Positions 7,720 to 17,010 of a DNA stretch of 31,409 bases are shown here, in pieces. Source of the stretch: JBDNDK01 sp046719185 (GTDB taxonomy: Bacteria; Armatimonadota; UBA5829); contig JBDNDK010000004.1 of the NCBI GenBank assembly GCA_046719185.1, positions 1-31,409 on the forward strand. Reading direction: 5' to 3'. The translations under genes were made by a program, and so were the position numbers. Position 1 is the first letter of the stretch, and each line of letters starts with the position of its first letter. A model generated the notes under the pieces. It was not told where the DNA came from. It worked only from the letters and a program-made list of their open reading frames with translations, and did no database searches.

Positions 7720-9699
7720 ATGAAAGAAAATATCTCTAAAGCTTATTTGATAATAATTTTATTGCTAATAGTTTCAAATTTACATGCCTCACCTGCATTC
7801 ATTAGTATAGATGGAAGCAATTTTTCTTATAAAGATTATATATATAAAATTAAAGGCTCTAATTATGAGCTTGATTTTAGTATTAATCCATCTTTATGGG
7901 ATATGAATGCAATTACTACACAAGCTAATATTCTTGATTCATTGGGAATAAATGTTGTTAGAATAAAAGTGCCATATAATAAATATGGCTGGGATTCAGA
8001 TATTTCACAAGAATACTTGGATAAACTTGAAGCAGTTGTAAGTATTTTTGGTACAAGAGGAATTGCTACAGCATTAGTCCTTTTTGATAAAGACAATTCA
8101 TTCCCTGCTGATGGTGAAACAGAAGAAACTCTTCAAAAACAATATCTAACAGCTATAGTTGAAAAGTTTAAAAACAATCACTACATAATATATTGGGATG
8201 TGAAAAATCATCCTGACCATCCAGATAATATTGATGGCAGTAATAATTGGAATTCTTCTCCTGCTAAAAAAGCAGTTATAATCAATTGGTTGGATAGAAT
8301 GATCTCACATATAAAATCTATAGATTCTAACCACCCTGTTTCAATAGGTATAAGATGGTATGAAAATAATGCAGGCATTGTTGATTTAGTAGATATTGTA
8401 TCAAGCAGTTCATATTGGACTTATGGTTTTTTTGGCTGGCCTGCATCTGATACACAAATAGTATATCTCAAGAGTATATCAAATGATCCTGTTTTATTAT
8501 CAGAATTTGGCTGGCCTTCCAATGGTGAAAATAATGGATTAGTTTATTCAGAATATTCCCAAAATATAAGCTATCAAAGCAATGTTTCATATTTCTCATA
8601 TTACAACACTGCTGGTGGCATTCAATTTAAAGGTTTTGATAATTCTGCTTATGGTGGACAAAGCTGGCAAGACTATTATGGAATTATAAAATTTGATAAT
8701 TCTCTCAAACCTGCTGCTATATATTATAGAGACAACTATTCTGTAAGACAGTTTCCTTGGGATGATTATACACCACCAGATGCAGTAACTCAACTTGCTT
8801 ATACAGGTAAAGGCAGTGCTATAGCATTATCTTGGTTAAACCCATCTGATTCAGATCTTAGAGGTTGTGTTGTAAGATATTCAACAGATTCATATCCAGA
8901 AACCCCTAATGAGGGACTATTGGCTTTTGATATAAATACTGTTCCATCAACAGAATCATTTTATATACATAATGATATCATTCCCGGCACAACCTACTAT
9001 TTTTCAGTTTTTGCCTATGACTTTAATATGAACTATTCCACAGTTGCAACAATTCAAGCTCAGACACAAGAATTAACTTATGCTGATGTAAAAAGTCTAC
9101 CTGATAATAGTATTATTGGAATAGACTCAGTTATAGTTAGTGCAGTCTTTGGTTCATATATCTATGTTACTGATGATAATAGAATAAATGGATTAAGAGC
9201 AACTTATGCTGCCGGTGGATTGGTTTCTGGAGATGTTATAAACATATCAGGTATATTAAGAACAATATATATTAACGGTGTGCCTGCTGAAAGACAATTG
9301 AATGCTCCTAAAATAATCAAAGTATCTAATCAAGATCCTCCAAAACCAATGGCAATGAATAATAGTGCAGTTGGTGGAAGTCCATATAAAGTCAATGGAA
9401 CAACATATATTGCTGGAGTTAATAATGGCATTGGTGTAAATAATATTGGTCAGCTTGTAAAAACAACTGGCAGAGTAACAAATATCACTGGCAATATTGT
9501 TTATATTGATGATGGAAGTGGTGTTTCAGCTGGTTCAGATAAAATAGGTGTTGCTGTAAACTGGCAAAGTACACCAAATGTTAATGTTGGAGATTATATT
9601 TCAGTTGTTGGAATAATTCAAGGAGATGTTCCTTCAGGATGGTCAACATCCAGAAGATACATCTTAAAAACTGAACACACTCTTTATTCAGAAGAATAA
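7720..9699 (+). CDS. Secreted GH5-like (cellulase-type TIM-barrel) protein with FnIII and OB-fold-like domains
   Basis: The start at ATG 7720 has GGGGG 4 bases upstream; a TTG at 7699 in frame would leave the SD inside the gene. The first ~23 residues form a signal peptide ending H-A-S. Residues about 25-345 resemble a cellulase-family TIM barrel: G-I-N-V-V-R-I-K near the start, Y-W-D-V-K-N-H-P-D near 160 and L-L-S-E-F-G-W near 260. In this family the loop after the fourth strand is usually N-E-P, with Glu as acid/base; here it reads N-H-P, while the nucleophile-position Glu of S-E-F-G is kept. Residues about 350-450 look like a fibronectin type III domain, and about 455-655 contain two OB-fold-like beta-barrel modules (V-K-T-T-G-R-V-T and similar). 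Likely extracellular or surface-bound, either binding a glycan without cleaving it or using altered chemistry. Confidence 0.75.
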   Translation: MKENISKAYLIIILLLIVSNLHASPAFISIDGSNFSYKDYIYKIKGSNYELDFSINPSLWDMNAITTQANILDSLGINVVRIKVPYNKYGWDSDISQEYLDKLEAVVSIFGTRGIATALVLFDKDNSFPADGETEETLQKQYLTAIVEKFKNNHYIIYWDVKNHPDHPDNIDGSNNWNSSPAKKAVIINWLDRMISHIKSIDSNHPVSIGIRWYENNAGIVDLVDIVSSSSYWTYGFFGWPASDTQIVYLKSISNDPVLLSEFGWPSNGENNGLVYSEYSQNISYQSNVSYFSYYNTAGGIQFKGFDNSAYGGQSWQDYYGIIKFDNSLKPAAIYYRDNYSVRQFPWDDYTPPDAVTQLAYTGKGSAIALSWLNPSDSDLRGCVVRYSTDSYPETPNEGLLAFDINTVPSTESFYIHNDIIPGTTYYFSVFAYDFNMNYSTVATIQAQTQELTYADVKSLPDNSIIGIDSVIVSAVFGSYIYVTDDNRINGLRATYAAGGLVSGDVINISGILRTIYINGVPAERQLNAPKIIKVSNQDPPKPMAMNNSAVGGSPYKVNGTTYIAGVNNGIGVNNIGQLVKTTGRVTNITGNIVYIDDGSGVSAGSDKIGVAVNWQSTPNVNVGDYISVVGIIQGDVPSGWSTSRRYILKTEHTLYSEE

Positions 9700-12480
9700 T
9701 TATAATTCAATATAACCGTTTTTTATTGGGACTTTTTTACCATTCAAAGCAGCATATGTTCTGCCCATTGCTGATATTTTTATATTAGCTAATTCATCGG
9801 GTGAATAAATTGCTGCTTTTTCTTTTTCATAATTTATGGTTAAGGATTTCAAATTGCCTTCTGCTATGATTATGTTGTTTTGTTCAATTTTTGATCCATC
9901 AACAATACTTATTGATATTATATCATTATCATTGTTCATTCTAATAACAGCTGACCTAGCAGAAATATTAAGTGAATGCTTATCAGATTTAAAATCAGCA
10001 TTTGTATTTTCAACTTTTGAGTAGAGTATAATATCTTTGCCTTTTGAGTGGGTAACTAAAGATACTTTTACATCATCATTTCTGAGCATTGTCATATCAG
10101 CACTTGGTTTAACTCCAGTAGGTGCAGGATATAGTAAGCTTACAAAACTTGATTTGTCAGATTCTTTATTCCAAAATGTAGCAACCGGCATATTATCTAT
10201 GACTTCTTTATTATACACTCTTACTGTGGCATTTCTCTGAGCAATTTGATTTGCACCTAAACACTGAACTAATATATTCGAACCTTCTGGTTCTGATGAA
10301 ATTACTTTAAAGTTATCAGTGTCAACTTCAAGTTCAGGCGGAGTTAGCATATAATTAACACCCATTTTCACAGGGTTTTGAGAAACAGCATTATCAAATA
10401 ACAAATAATAATCTGGTTTTACAAATATAACAGCTCTTCTATGATTAACACCGTTGTATAAATTTACATATTCATTATCAATAATATCCATACCATTTAA
10501 TGTCTGCCAATAGTGAAGAGTGGGATCTACATTATTCATTTGCATACCATCAACAAGCAAGACATTATGTGAAAAAGCTTTTTCTAAATCACTTTGCAGT
10601 GGAGTGCCGTAATGTGCTCTGCCGGGGTCTATTAAAAGCTGTCTGCCATAAGCATATAAAACTATACTGTTGTAATCATAATGACCATGACCACCGGGAT
10701 AACCTGCTCTAAACAGCATATATCTTGCTTGTTCAAAACCCTCACTATTCCAATCAGATCTCAAAATGGCATATTTTGTATATGGCATAAAAATAGAAGT
10801 GTAATCAGGTTTTTTACCGTCTTTACCTGCAGTTCCTATGTAAAGAAGATCATCTCTATTAAATTTTTTTGCTCCCTCAACAATAGTTCCATCCCTTGTT
10901 CCAGTATGTCTCATTTTATTTGGTCTAAATTCACCAAAATTAGTGTCACCATTTGATGCTGTCTGACCATCCGGCATAAGCATTATAGCCATAAACTCAT
11001 AAATCTTTTCAAGTCTAGGAATTATTTCATCAGGAATTTCTAGATTATGTTTTTTAGCAGTTTCTATGCCTCTTAATAGGAAACTGAGAGCAAAGCCTTG
11101 ATAATTCATAGTAGGCTCTTCACTACCGCCATCAGGTCTAAAGAGCTTTAGTGAATTGCTCATTAGTCTGTCATAGCCTTGAATTTGCCATTTTTCTGAT
11201 TCTGCAAATTCTGGAAATCTTAATGCAAATTGTAGAAGTGCATCTGCAGAGGAATTTTCTTGATTAGCACCAGAAGGCTCTAACTCTATATACTTAGCCA
11301 TTCTTGCTTGATAGTCTATCCATCCAAGCTTTACATCATCTGTAAATCCCTCAGACTTACAAGCTGCTCCCCAGCCTTCCCATGCATCACCCAATCTCCA
11401 TCCTTGATGCAAAGAAACCCATCTACCACCTCTCATTCCTCCATCAAATGGAGAGGCATTATCATTTATATAATCATACATAAGCTGATTAAGTTTTCTG
11501 GCATATTTTTCATTTCCAGTGGTTTGATAAGCTTCACCTAAATATCTGAAGATATCATTTTGTCTTAAATACTCTGGGCTGTCGGGCCAAGTTTCTCTCC
11601 AAGTGGTTTGATCATCCATTCTTACAAAAGGATCTGTCAACTTGCCCGTTTTGTAATATCTGCCTAAATCAACTATATTATCAACATTTGGGAAATTTAT
11701 ATGTTCCAGAGGCTTTGCCTCTGGAATAAGCGAATCGGGTTCTGTTCTGTTTTCAAAATGCCTCAAAATTAAAATGCAAGTATCTTCAAGATTACCATCT
11801 TCATAAGCTTTCTTTGCAGCTGATAATGGTGGATAATCTAAATTTATTCTTGACAGAAACTTCTCATAATTTGCTTTTTTATTGCCTAGTGGTTTTACAA
11901 TGGTTACAAAGTATAAATCCAAGTCTTCCTGAGGCTTTCCTGCAAGATATGCTATTCCATCTTTATAATCATTTCCATCAACTGTTATGATATGAATAGA
12001 ATTATCATCATCACCATTTGTTGTTAACTCAAGATAAAAAGAATCTCCTTTTTTTGCTGGTATTTTTACATCAAAAGGAATATCCCATTTATACCATTTA
12101 TCCTCAAAAGTAAGAGTTCTTGAGTATAATTTTTTATTTTTGATAGGACTATCCCAAACAGTCATTGTAAGAATTTCATTTTCTGTCCAACAGTTTGGAT
12201 AATAGCAAATGCCAAGACAAATTCTCCATAACATCTGTGCATTTGACATATGCACTTTTATAGTTTGCCCTACAGGATTATTTCTTGAAAGAGTTACATA
12301 GCTGGCAATACCTCTACCGGCAAGTGAAAGTCCCTCTATATGATTTCTGTCTTGTGGACACTCAGTATCAACAATTGGATAGTTTAATATATCATCAAAT
12401 ACTGCTAAAGCAGTTCCGCTTACAGACAATGAGGTGATAAAAACTAATATAAGAAGAATATTGAAAATAAATCTGAACAT
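9700..12480 (-). CDS. Secreted heparinase II/III-like polysaccharide lyase
   Basis: A 926-aa protein with a clear signal peptide (hydrophobic stretch then A-L-A). About 30-190 is a beta-rich N-terminal region that may bind carbohydrate. About 230-560 is an alpha-helical, Trp-rich region like the alpha/alpha toroid of such lyases. The heparinase II/III C-terminal domain follows, recognised by G-G-H-G-H-Y-D-Y-N-S near residue 592 and then L-L-I-D-P-G. The family cleaves uronic-acid polysaccharides by beta-elimination; the exact substrate cannot be read here. ATG 12480 is chosen because GAGAGG lies upstream of it; a TTG at 12498 would place this SD inside the gene. It follows trpA on the same strand after 113 bases without a recognisable terminator. 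Its stop codon directly abuts that of the convergent GH5-like gene. Confidence 0.85.
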   Translation of the reverse strand: MFRFIFNILLILVFITSLSVSGTALAVFDDILNYPIVDTECPQDRNHIEGLSLAGRGIASYVTLSRNNPVGQTIKVHMSNAQMLWRICLGICYYPNCWTENEILTMTVWDSPIKNKKLYSRTLTFEDKWYKWDIPFDVKIPAKKGDSFYLELTTNGDDDNSIHIITVDGNDYKDGIAYLAGKPQEDLDLYFVTIVKPLGNKKANYEKFLSRINLDYPPLSAAKKAYEDGNLEDTCILILRHFENRTEPDSLIPEAKPLEHINFPNVDNIVDLGRYYKTGKLTDPFVRMDDQTTWRETWPDSPEYLRQNDIFRYLGEAYQTTGNEKYARKLNQLMYDYINDNASPFDGGMRGGRWVSLHQGWRLGDAWEGWGAACKSEGFTDDVKLGWIDYQARMAKYIELEPSGANQENSSADALLQFALRFPEFAESEKWQIQGYDRLMSNSLKLFRPDGGSEEPTMNYQGFALSFLLRGIETAKKHNLEIPDEIIPRLEKIYEFMAIMLMPDGQTASNGDTNFGEFRPNKMRHTGTRDGTIVEGAKKFNRDDLLYIGTAGKDGKKPDYTSIFMPYTKYAILRSDWNSEGFEQARYMLFRAGYPGGHGHYDYNSIVLYAYGRQLLIDPGRAHYGTPLQSDLEKAFSHNVLLVDGMQMNNVDPTLHYWQTLNGMDIIDNEYVNLYNGVNHRRAVIFVKPDYYLLFDNAVSQNPVKMGVNYMLTPPELEVDTDNFKVISSEPEGSNILVQCLGANQIAQRNATVRVYNKEVIDNMPVATFWNKESDKSSFVSLLYPAPTGVKPSADMTMLRNDDVKVSLVTHSKGKDIILYSKVENTNADFKSDKHSLNISARSAVIRMNNDNDIISISIVDGSKIEQNNIIIAEGNLKSLTINYEKEKAAIYSPDELANIKISAMGRTYAALNGKKVPIKNGYIEL

Positions 12481-12593
12481 AATATGCCAGCCTCTCAAAT
12501 TATATATAGGTTTATAACATATATCTTAATTGACTGGCATTTTAATTACAACTATATCCACTAATAGTTTTTCAAAACTAACAAAAAGCTGGA

Positions 12594-13391
12594 TTATTTG
12601 GTTGCAGCTTTCAATGCAGATACATATTTAACAGCTTCATCAATTAATTTTTCTCTGTTTTCAAGGTTATTGCTTACTATGTTTACAAGTGCACTGCCCA
12701 CAACTGCACCATCAGCAAAAGAAGATACCTGCTTCACATGTTCTGGTTTGGATATTCCAAAACCAATCACAACGGGTGTTTTTGTTTTTGATTTTATAAG
12801 GTCAACTAAATCTTTTAGTTCTGTCGGCACATCTTGTCTTGCACCTGTAACGCCAGTTCTTGATACACAGTATATAAATCCACTTGCCATTTTAGCTCCT
12901 AAATTAAGTCTCTCTTCCGTGCTTGTTGGAGCTATTAAAAATATAGTTGCTAAGTTATTCTCATCTGCTGCTTTTTTCCATTCATAAGCTTCTTCTGGAG
13001 GCAGGTCTGTCATAATCACTCCATCCGCACCTGCATTTTTTGCATCTTTTGCAAATGATTCCACTCCATAAGCTCTCACTGGATTGAAATAACTCATCAA
13101 AACAATAGGAACATCACAAGTTTCTCTGATTTTTTTTACACTAGCTAATACTTTACTCACACTAGCTCCATTTGAAAGAGCCCTAAATGTTGATGCTTGT
13201 ATGCTTGGTCCATCAGCCAGTGGATCTGAAAAAGGCACCCCAATTTCTATTATATCTGCACCTGCTTCAGCTACTTTCTGCACTAAACCTTCACTCAGTT
13301 CAAAGTCAGGATCTCCACCTGTAAGAAAACAAATAAGTGCTTTTTCATTTCTACTTGCAAGCTCAGCAAATTTATCTATTATTCTTTTCAA
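12594..13391 (-). CDS. trpA: Tryptophan synthase alpha subunit
   Basis: It cleaves indole-3-glycerol phosphate to indole and glyceraldehyde 3-phosphate; the indole is channelled to TrpB. The catalytic Glu is in I-E-I-G-V-P-F-S-D-P and the second catalytic Asp in P-L-A-D-G-P. The phosphate-binding G-F-G-I-S-K segment is near the C-terminus. I place the start at TTG 13391: it overlaps the trpB TGA (TTGA), has a GGGGGT SD about 7 bases upstream, and begins M-K-R-I-I-D-K-F as usual. The ATG at 13409 would place this SD inside the gene and enlarge the overlap. Last gene of the trp operon; about 265 aa, normal length. Confidence 0.96.
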   Translation of the reverse strand: MKRIIDKFAELASRNEKALICFLTGGDPDFELSEGLVQKVAEAGADIIEIGVPFSDPLADGPSIQASTFRALSNGASVSKVLASVKKIRETCDVPIVLMSYFNPVRAYGVESFAKDAKNAGADGVIMTDLPPEEAYEWKKAADENNLATIFLIAPTSTEERLNLGAKMASGFIYCVSRTGVTGARQDVPTELKDLVDLIKSKTKTPVVIGFGISKPEHVKQVSSFADGAVVGSALVNIVSNNLENREKLIDEAVKYVSALKAATK

Positions 13392-14593
13392 AGCTCTACC
13401 CCCAAGCATTTAGCAACAGTATTCACATCTTTATCACCTCTGCCGGAGAGGTTTATTACCATTATTTTATCTTTAGACATACTGCCGGCAATCTTTTCAG
13501 CATATGCAACAGCATGAGAAGATTCAAGAGCGGGTATAATGCCTTCTGTTTCAGATAACAATTGAAAAGCAGATAAAGCCTCAGAATCAGTTATATTTAC
13601 ATATTCTGCTCTTCCTGAATCTTTGAAATAGCTATGCTCAGGACCAACCCCAGGATAATCTAGTCCAGCTGATACACTATGAGTAAGCTGTACTTGTCCA
13701 TCTTCATTTTGCAATAAATAACTCATACTGCCATGCAAAACTCCTGGCTTTCCTAAGCTTAAAGTTGCACAATGTCTATCTGTGTTTGTTCCTTCTCCAG
13801 CAGCTTCAACACCTATTAATTTCACATCTAAATCATCTTTGAATGGATAGAATATGCCTATTGCATTGCTTCCACCGCCAACACAGGCTAATACATAATC
13901 TGGCAGTCTGCCTTCTTTTTCAATTATCTGCTCTTTAGTTTCTTTGCCAATAATAGACTGAAAATCTCTTACCATCATAGGATATGGGTGTGGTCCAACA
14001 ACTGAGCCAATAATGTAATGTGTATCTCTTACATTTGTTACCCAGTCTCTAATTGCTTCACTTGTGGCATCTTTTAATGTTTGAGTTCCGCTTGTAACAG
14101 GTATCACTTCAGCACCCAAAAGCCTCATTCTAAACACATTAAGAGATTGCCTCTCCATATCTTCAACACCCATATACACATAACATTTGAGCCCAAAAAG
14201 TGCACAAGCTGTTGCTGTAGCAACTCCATGCTGACCAGCACCTGTTTCTGCAATTATTCTTTTTTTGCCCATTCTATTAGCTAGAATAATCTGACCCATA
14301 ACATTATTTATCTTATGAGCACCAGTATGGCAGAGGTCTTCTCTTTTTAAGTAGATTTTTGCTCCATCTAATTTTTCTGTGAGTCTTTGGGCAAAATATA
14401 AACCTGTAGGTCTGCCAATATACTCTTTATAGTAGCTATTTAATTCATTTTGAAATGTAATGTCATTTTTATATTTGTTGTATGCCTCACTGAGTTCTTC
14501 AAGAGCAGGCATTAGTATTTCTGGTACATACCTTCCTCCAAATATCCCAAAATGCCCTTTATCATCAGGAAGCTGAGTCTGCTTTTCTGACAT
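13388..14593 (-). CDS. trpB: Tryptophan synthase beta subunit
   Basis: The PLP enzyme that condenses indole with serine to give tryptophan. K-R-E-D-L-C-H-T-G-A-H-K-I-N-N contains the Schiff-base Lys, and G-G-G-S-N-A-I-G binds the cofactor phosphate. The N-terminal G-H-F-G-I-F-G-G-R-Y-V-P-E marks the standard TrpB1 class. The length of 401 aa is normal. The start overlaps the end of trpF by 29 bases and has GGAG ten bases upstream. Contains only one Trp residue. Confidence 0.97.
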   Translation of the reverse strand: MSEKQTQLPDDKGHFGIFGGRYVPEILMPALEELSEAYNKYKNDITFQNELNSYYKEYIGRPTGLYFAQRLTEKLDGAKIYLKREDLCHTGAHKINNVMGQIILANRMGKKRIIAETGAGQHGVATATACALFGLKCYVYMGVEDMERQSLNVFRMRLLGAEVIPVTSGTQTLKDATSEAIRDWVTNVRDTHYIIGSVVGPHPYPMMVRDFQSIIGKETKEQIIEKEGRLPDYVLACVGGGSNAIGIFYPFKDDLDVKLIGVEAAGEGTNTDRHCATLSLGKPGVLHGSMSYLLQNEDGQVQLTHSVSAGLDYPGVGPEHSYFKDSGRAEYVNITDSEALSAFQLLSETEGIIPALESSHAVAYAEKIAGSMSKDKIMVINLSGRGDKDVNTVAKCLGVEL

Positions 14594-15191
14594 TTTCTAT
14601 TAACTCCTTCAATTTATTATGATCCTTTATACCCGGTGATGATTCCACTCCGCTTGATATGTCAACCCCAAATGGCTTAACTTTATCTATTGCATCGCAA
14701 ATATTATCCGTATTTAATCCTCCAGACAGCAAAAAAGGCTTTTCAAGATTGTGAGCTAACAGTGCTAAATCCCAATCAAATATCTCACCTGTTCCTCCTG
14801 CAAGTCCTTTTTTGTAGGTATCAAGCAAATAAAAACTAGCACAAGAATAATTTTTTAGGTTTTCTATATCTTCAGCATCTTTCACTCTTGCAACTCTTAT
14901 CACACTTTCACAACCTATTCTTTGAGCCATTTGTTCACTTTGATTGCCATGCAGCTGTATATATGAGAGTCCACATTCATCTAAAGCCCTTAAAATTTCT
15001 TCTGTTTCTTCTACAAAAACACCAACTGTTTTTATGTCTGGTCCTATTATTCTGCAGATATTTTTTACAGTAGATATATCTACTCTTCTTTTGCTTTCTG
15101 CAAATATAAAACCAAGCATATTAGCACCAAGCTCTACAGCTTTTATTGCATCTTCAGCATTTGTTATACCGCAAATTTTTATGCAGGTCAT
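14565..15191 (-). CDS. trpF: Phosphoribosylanthranilate isomerase
   Basis: It converts N-(5-phosphoribosyl)anthranilate to the enol carboxyphenylamino-deoxyribulose phosphate. The N-terminal K-I-C-G-I-T holds the catalytic Cys, Q-L-H-G-N is near the middle, and G-V-D-I-S-S-G-V-E-S-S near the C-terminus has the catalytic Asp and phosphate site. The single-domain form (208 aa) is of typical length. Its ATG overlaps the trpC stop as ATGA, suggesting translational coupling. Confidence 0.96.
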   Translation of the reverse strand: MTCIKICGITNAEDAIKAVELGANMLGFIFAESKRRVDISTVKNICRIIGPDIKTVGVFVEETEEILRALDECGLSYIQLHGNQSEQMAQRIGCESVIRVARVKDAEDIENLKNYSCASFYLLDTYKKGLAGGTGEIFDWDLALLAHNLEKPFLLSGGLNTDNICDAIDKVKPFGVDISSGVESSPGIKDHNKLKELIENVRKADSAS

Positions 15192-15961
15192 GTTGTAAAC
15201 TCTCTTAATTTGTTTATGATATCATCTTCTTTCATCAATGCTTCACCAATTAAAACGGCATCCACTCCAGCTTCTGCCAGTTTCTTAACATCATCTCTAG
15301 TGAAGATACCGCTTTCACTAACAAATGTGCAGTCTTTTGCAAGAGGTCTTAATTGATATGTGATATTAATATTAGTTTCAAATGTTTTTAGGTTTCTGTT
15401 ATTTACTCCAATAGGATCACATTTGCAGTCTATTGCCATAAGCATTTCTGCTTCATCATGCACTTCCACCAATACATCCATTCCAAGTTTTCTTCCTATG
15501 GTTTGCAGTTCAATTATTTTATCTTTAGAAAGAGCACTAACAATCAAAAGAAATGCATCTGCTCCTGCTGCTCTTGCTTCATATACTTGGTATTCATCAA
15601 TAATAAAATCTTTTCTAAGAATGGGAATTGACACTTCTTTTTTTATTTCTTTTAGATAATCAAGGTTACCTTGAAAAAATTTCTCATCTGTAAGTACTGA
15701 AATAGCACTTGCTCCGCCTTCTTCATAAATTTTTGCTATCTCAATCGGATTAAAATCTTCTCTTATTATTCCTTTAGATGGAGATGCTTTTTTCACTTCT
15801 GCAATCACAGCAGGTAAACCATTTTTTTGATGAAGAGCTTTTTTAAATCCACAAGGTTTAGGAATAGTATTAATAATATTTTTCAGCTCAGAAAGTGATA
15901 TATTATTTTTTTTCTCATCCACTTCTTTATATTTAGATTCTATAATCTTATCTAATATCAT
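15188..15961 (-). CDS. trpC: Indole-3-glycerol phosphate synthase
   Basis: It closes the indole ring by decarboxylation. The TIM-barrel protein (257 aa) has A-E-V-K-K-A-S-P-S-K-G with a catalytic Lys, I-L-R-K-D-F-I with the second Lys, G-V-N-N-R-N-L, and S-E-S-G-I near the phosphate site. ATG follows the trpD stop without any gap; AGGAG inside the end of trpD serves as SD. It is separate from trpF, unlike the fused enterobacterial enzyme. Confidence 0.96.
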   Translation of the reverse strand: MILDKIIESKYKEVDEKKNNISLSELKNIINTIPKPCGFKKALHQKNGLPAVIAEVKKASPSKGIIREDFNPIEIAKIYEEGGASAISVLTDEKFFQGNLDYLKEIKKEVSIPILRKDFIIDEYQVYEARAAGADAFLLIVSALSKDKIIELQTIGRKLGMDVLVEVHDEAEMLMAIDCKCDPIGVNNRNLKTFETNINITYQLRPLAKDCTFVSESGIFTRDDVKKLAEAGVDAVLIGEALMKEDDIINKLREFTT

Positions 15962-16984
15962 TTATCCAAGCTCCTGAGTTACCTTTACAAAATCATTCAT
16001 TGCTTTTATTGCACAGCCATCATCAATACTAATTTTAGCTTTTTCAATGCCTTCTTCTATGCTATCTGCATTACCAGCTACATATATTGCTGCTGCTGCA
16101 TTAAGTATTGTTATATCTCTTCTAGCTCCCTTTTCTCCTTCAAGTATGCTAATTAGGGCAGATTTATTTTCTTCTATTGAGCCATCACCTGCTAACAAAT
16201 TTTCAACAGAAGCGGTCTGAATTCCAAAATCTTTTGGATAAATATAGTAAGTTGAGATTTTCGCATCATCCAGCTCAGTGATTTTTGTTTCTCCAAGTGT
16301 GGAAATTTCATCAAGACCATCTAATCCATGCACAACCATTGCTCTTTGTGTGCCTAGATTAAAAAGAACTTCTGCAACAACTTCAGTATATTCGGCAGCA
16401 AAAACACCCACAATCTGCCTTTTAGCCCCTGCAGGATTAGTCATAGGTCCCAATAAATTAAAAATTGTTCTTATTCCAATTTCTCTTCTTGGTCCTACAG
16501 CATTTTTCATTGCTGGATGCATATTTGGGGCAAACATAAATCCTAACCCAACATCATCAATGCATTTTGCAATAGATTCTGGTGATAAATTAAGATTAGC
16601 ACCCAATGATTCAAGAACATCCGCACTGCCGCATTTGCTAGAAGCTGATCTATTACCATGCTTTGCAACTTTTACACCAGCACCAACCACCACAAAAGTT
16701 GATGTGGTAGAAATATTAAATGTGTTTAGTTTATCTCCACCAGTTCCGCAAGTATCAATAAAATCATCTGATTTTGGATTTACTTTAATGGATTTATCTC
16801 TCATCACATTCACAAATCCTGTTATTTCTTCAATTGTTTCACCTTTCATTCTCAGAGCTGTGAGAAATGAAGATATCTGTGCAGGAGTTGCAATGCCATC
16901 CATTATTTCTGTCATAGATTCTATTGCTTCTTGCCTGGTCAAATCTTGCTTTTCTATTAATTTTTTTATGCAGTCAACAATCAT
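15962..16984 (-). CDS. trpD: Anthranilate phosphoribosyltransferase
   Basis: It transfers phosphoribose from PRPP to anthranilate. The G-T-G-G-D motif and the H-G-N-R-S-A-S-S-K-C-G-S-A-D segment (PRPP and anthranilate binding) are present. At 340 aa it is of normal length and not fused to trpG. GGAGAGAG upstream gives a good SD. Starts 26 bases after trpG ends. Confidence 0.97.
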   Translation of the reverse strand: MIVDCIKKLIEKQDLTRQEAIESMTEIMDGIATPAQISSFLTALRMKGETIEEITGFVNVMRDKSIKVNPKSDDFIDTCGTGGDKLNTFNISTTSTFVVVGAGVKVAKHGNRSASSKCGSADVLESLGANLNLSPESIAKCIDDVGLGFMFAPNMHPAMKNAVGPRREIGIRTIFNLLGPMTNPAGAKRQIVGVFAAEYTEVVAEVLFNLGTQRAMVVHGLDGLDEISTLGETKITELDDAKISTYYIYPKDFGIQTASVENLLAGDGSIEENKSALISILEGEKGARRDITILNAAAAIYVAGNADSIEEGIEKAKISIDDGCAIKAMNDFVKVTQELG

Positions 16985-17010
16985 CTTCTCTCTCCAAATA
17001 TTTAATAGTC

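Noticed and set aside
12540..12575. Terminator after trpA
   Set aside because: Only a 5-bp A/T stem (AGTTT/AAACT) without a U-tract; too weak to call.
12598..12987. 129-codon open frame antisense to trpA
   Set aside because: Mirrors trpA codons; no homology or start signal.
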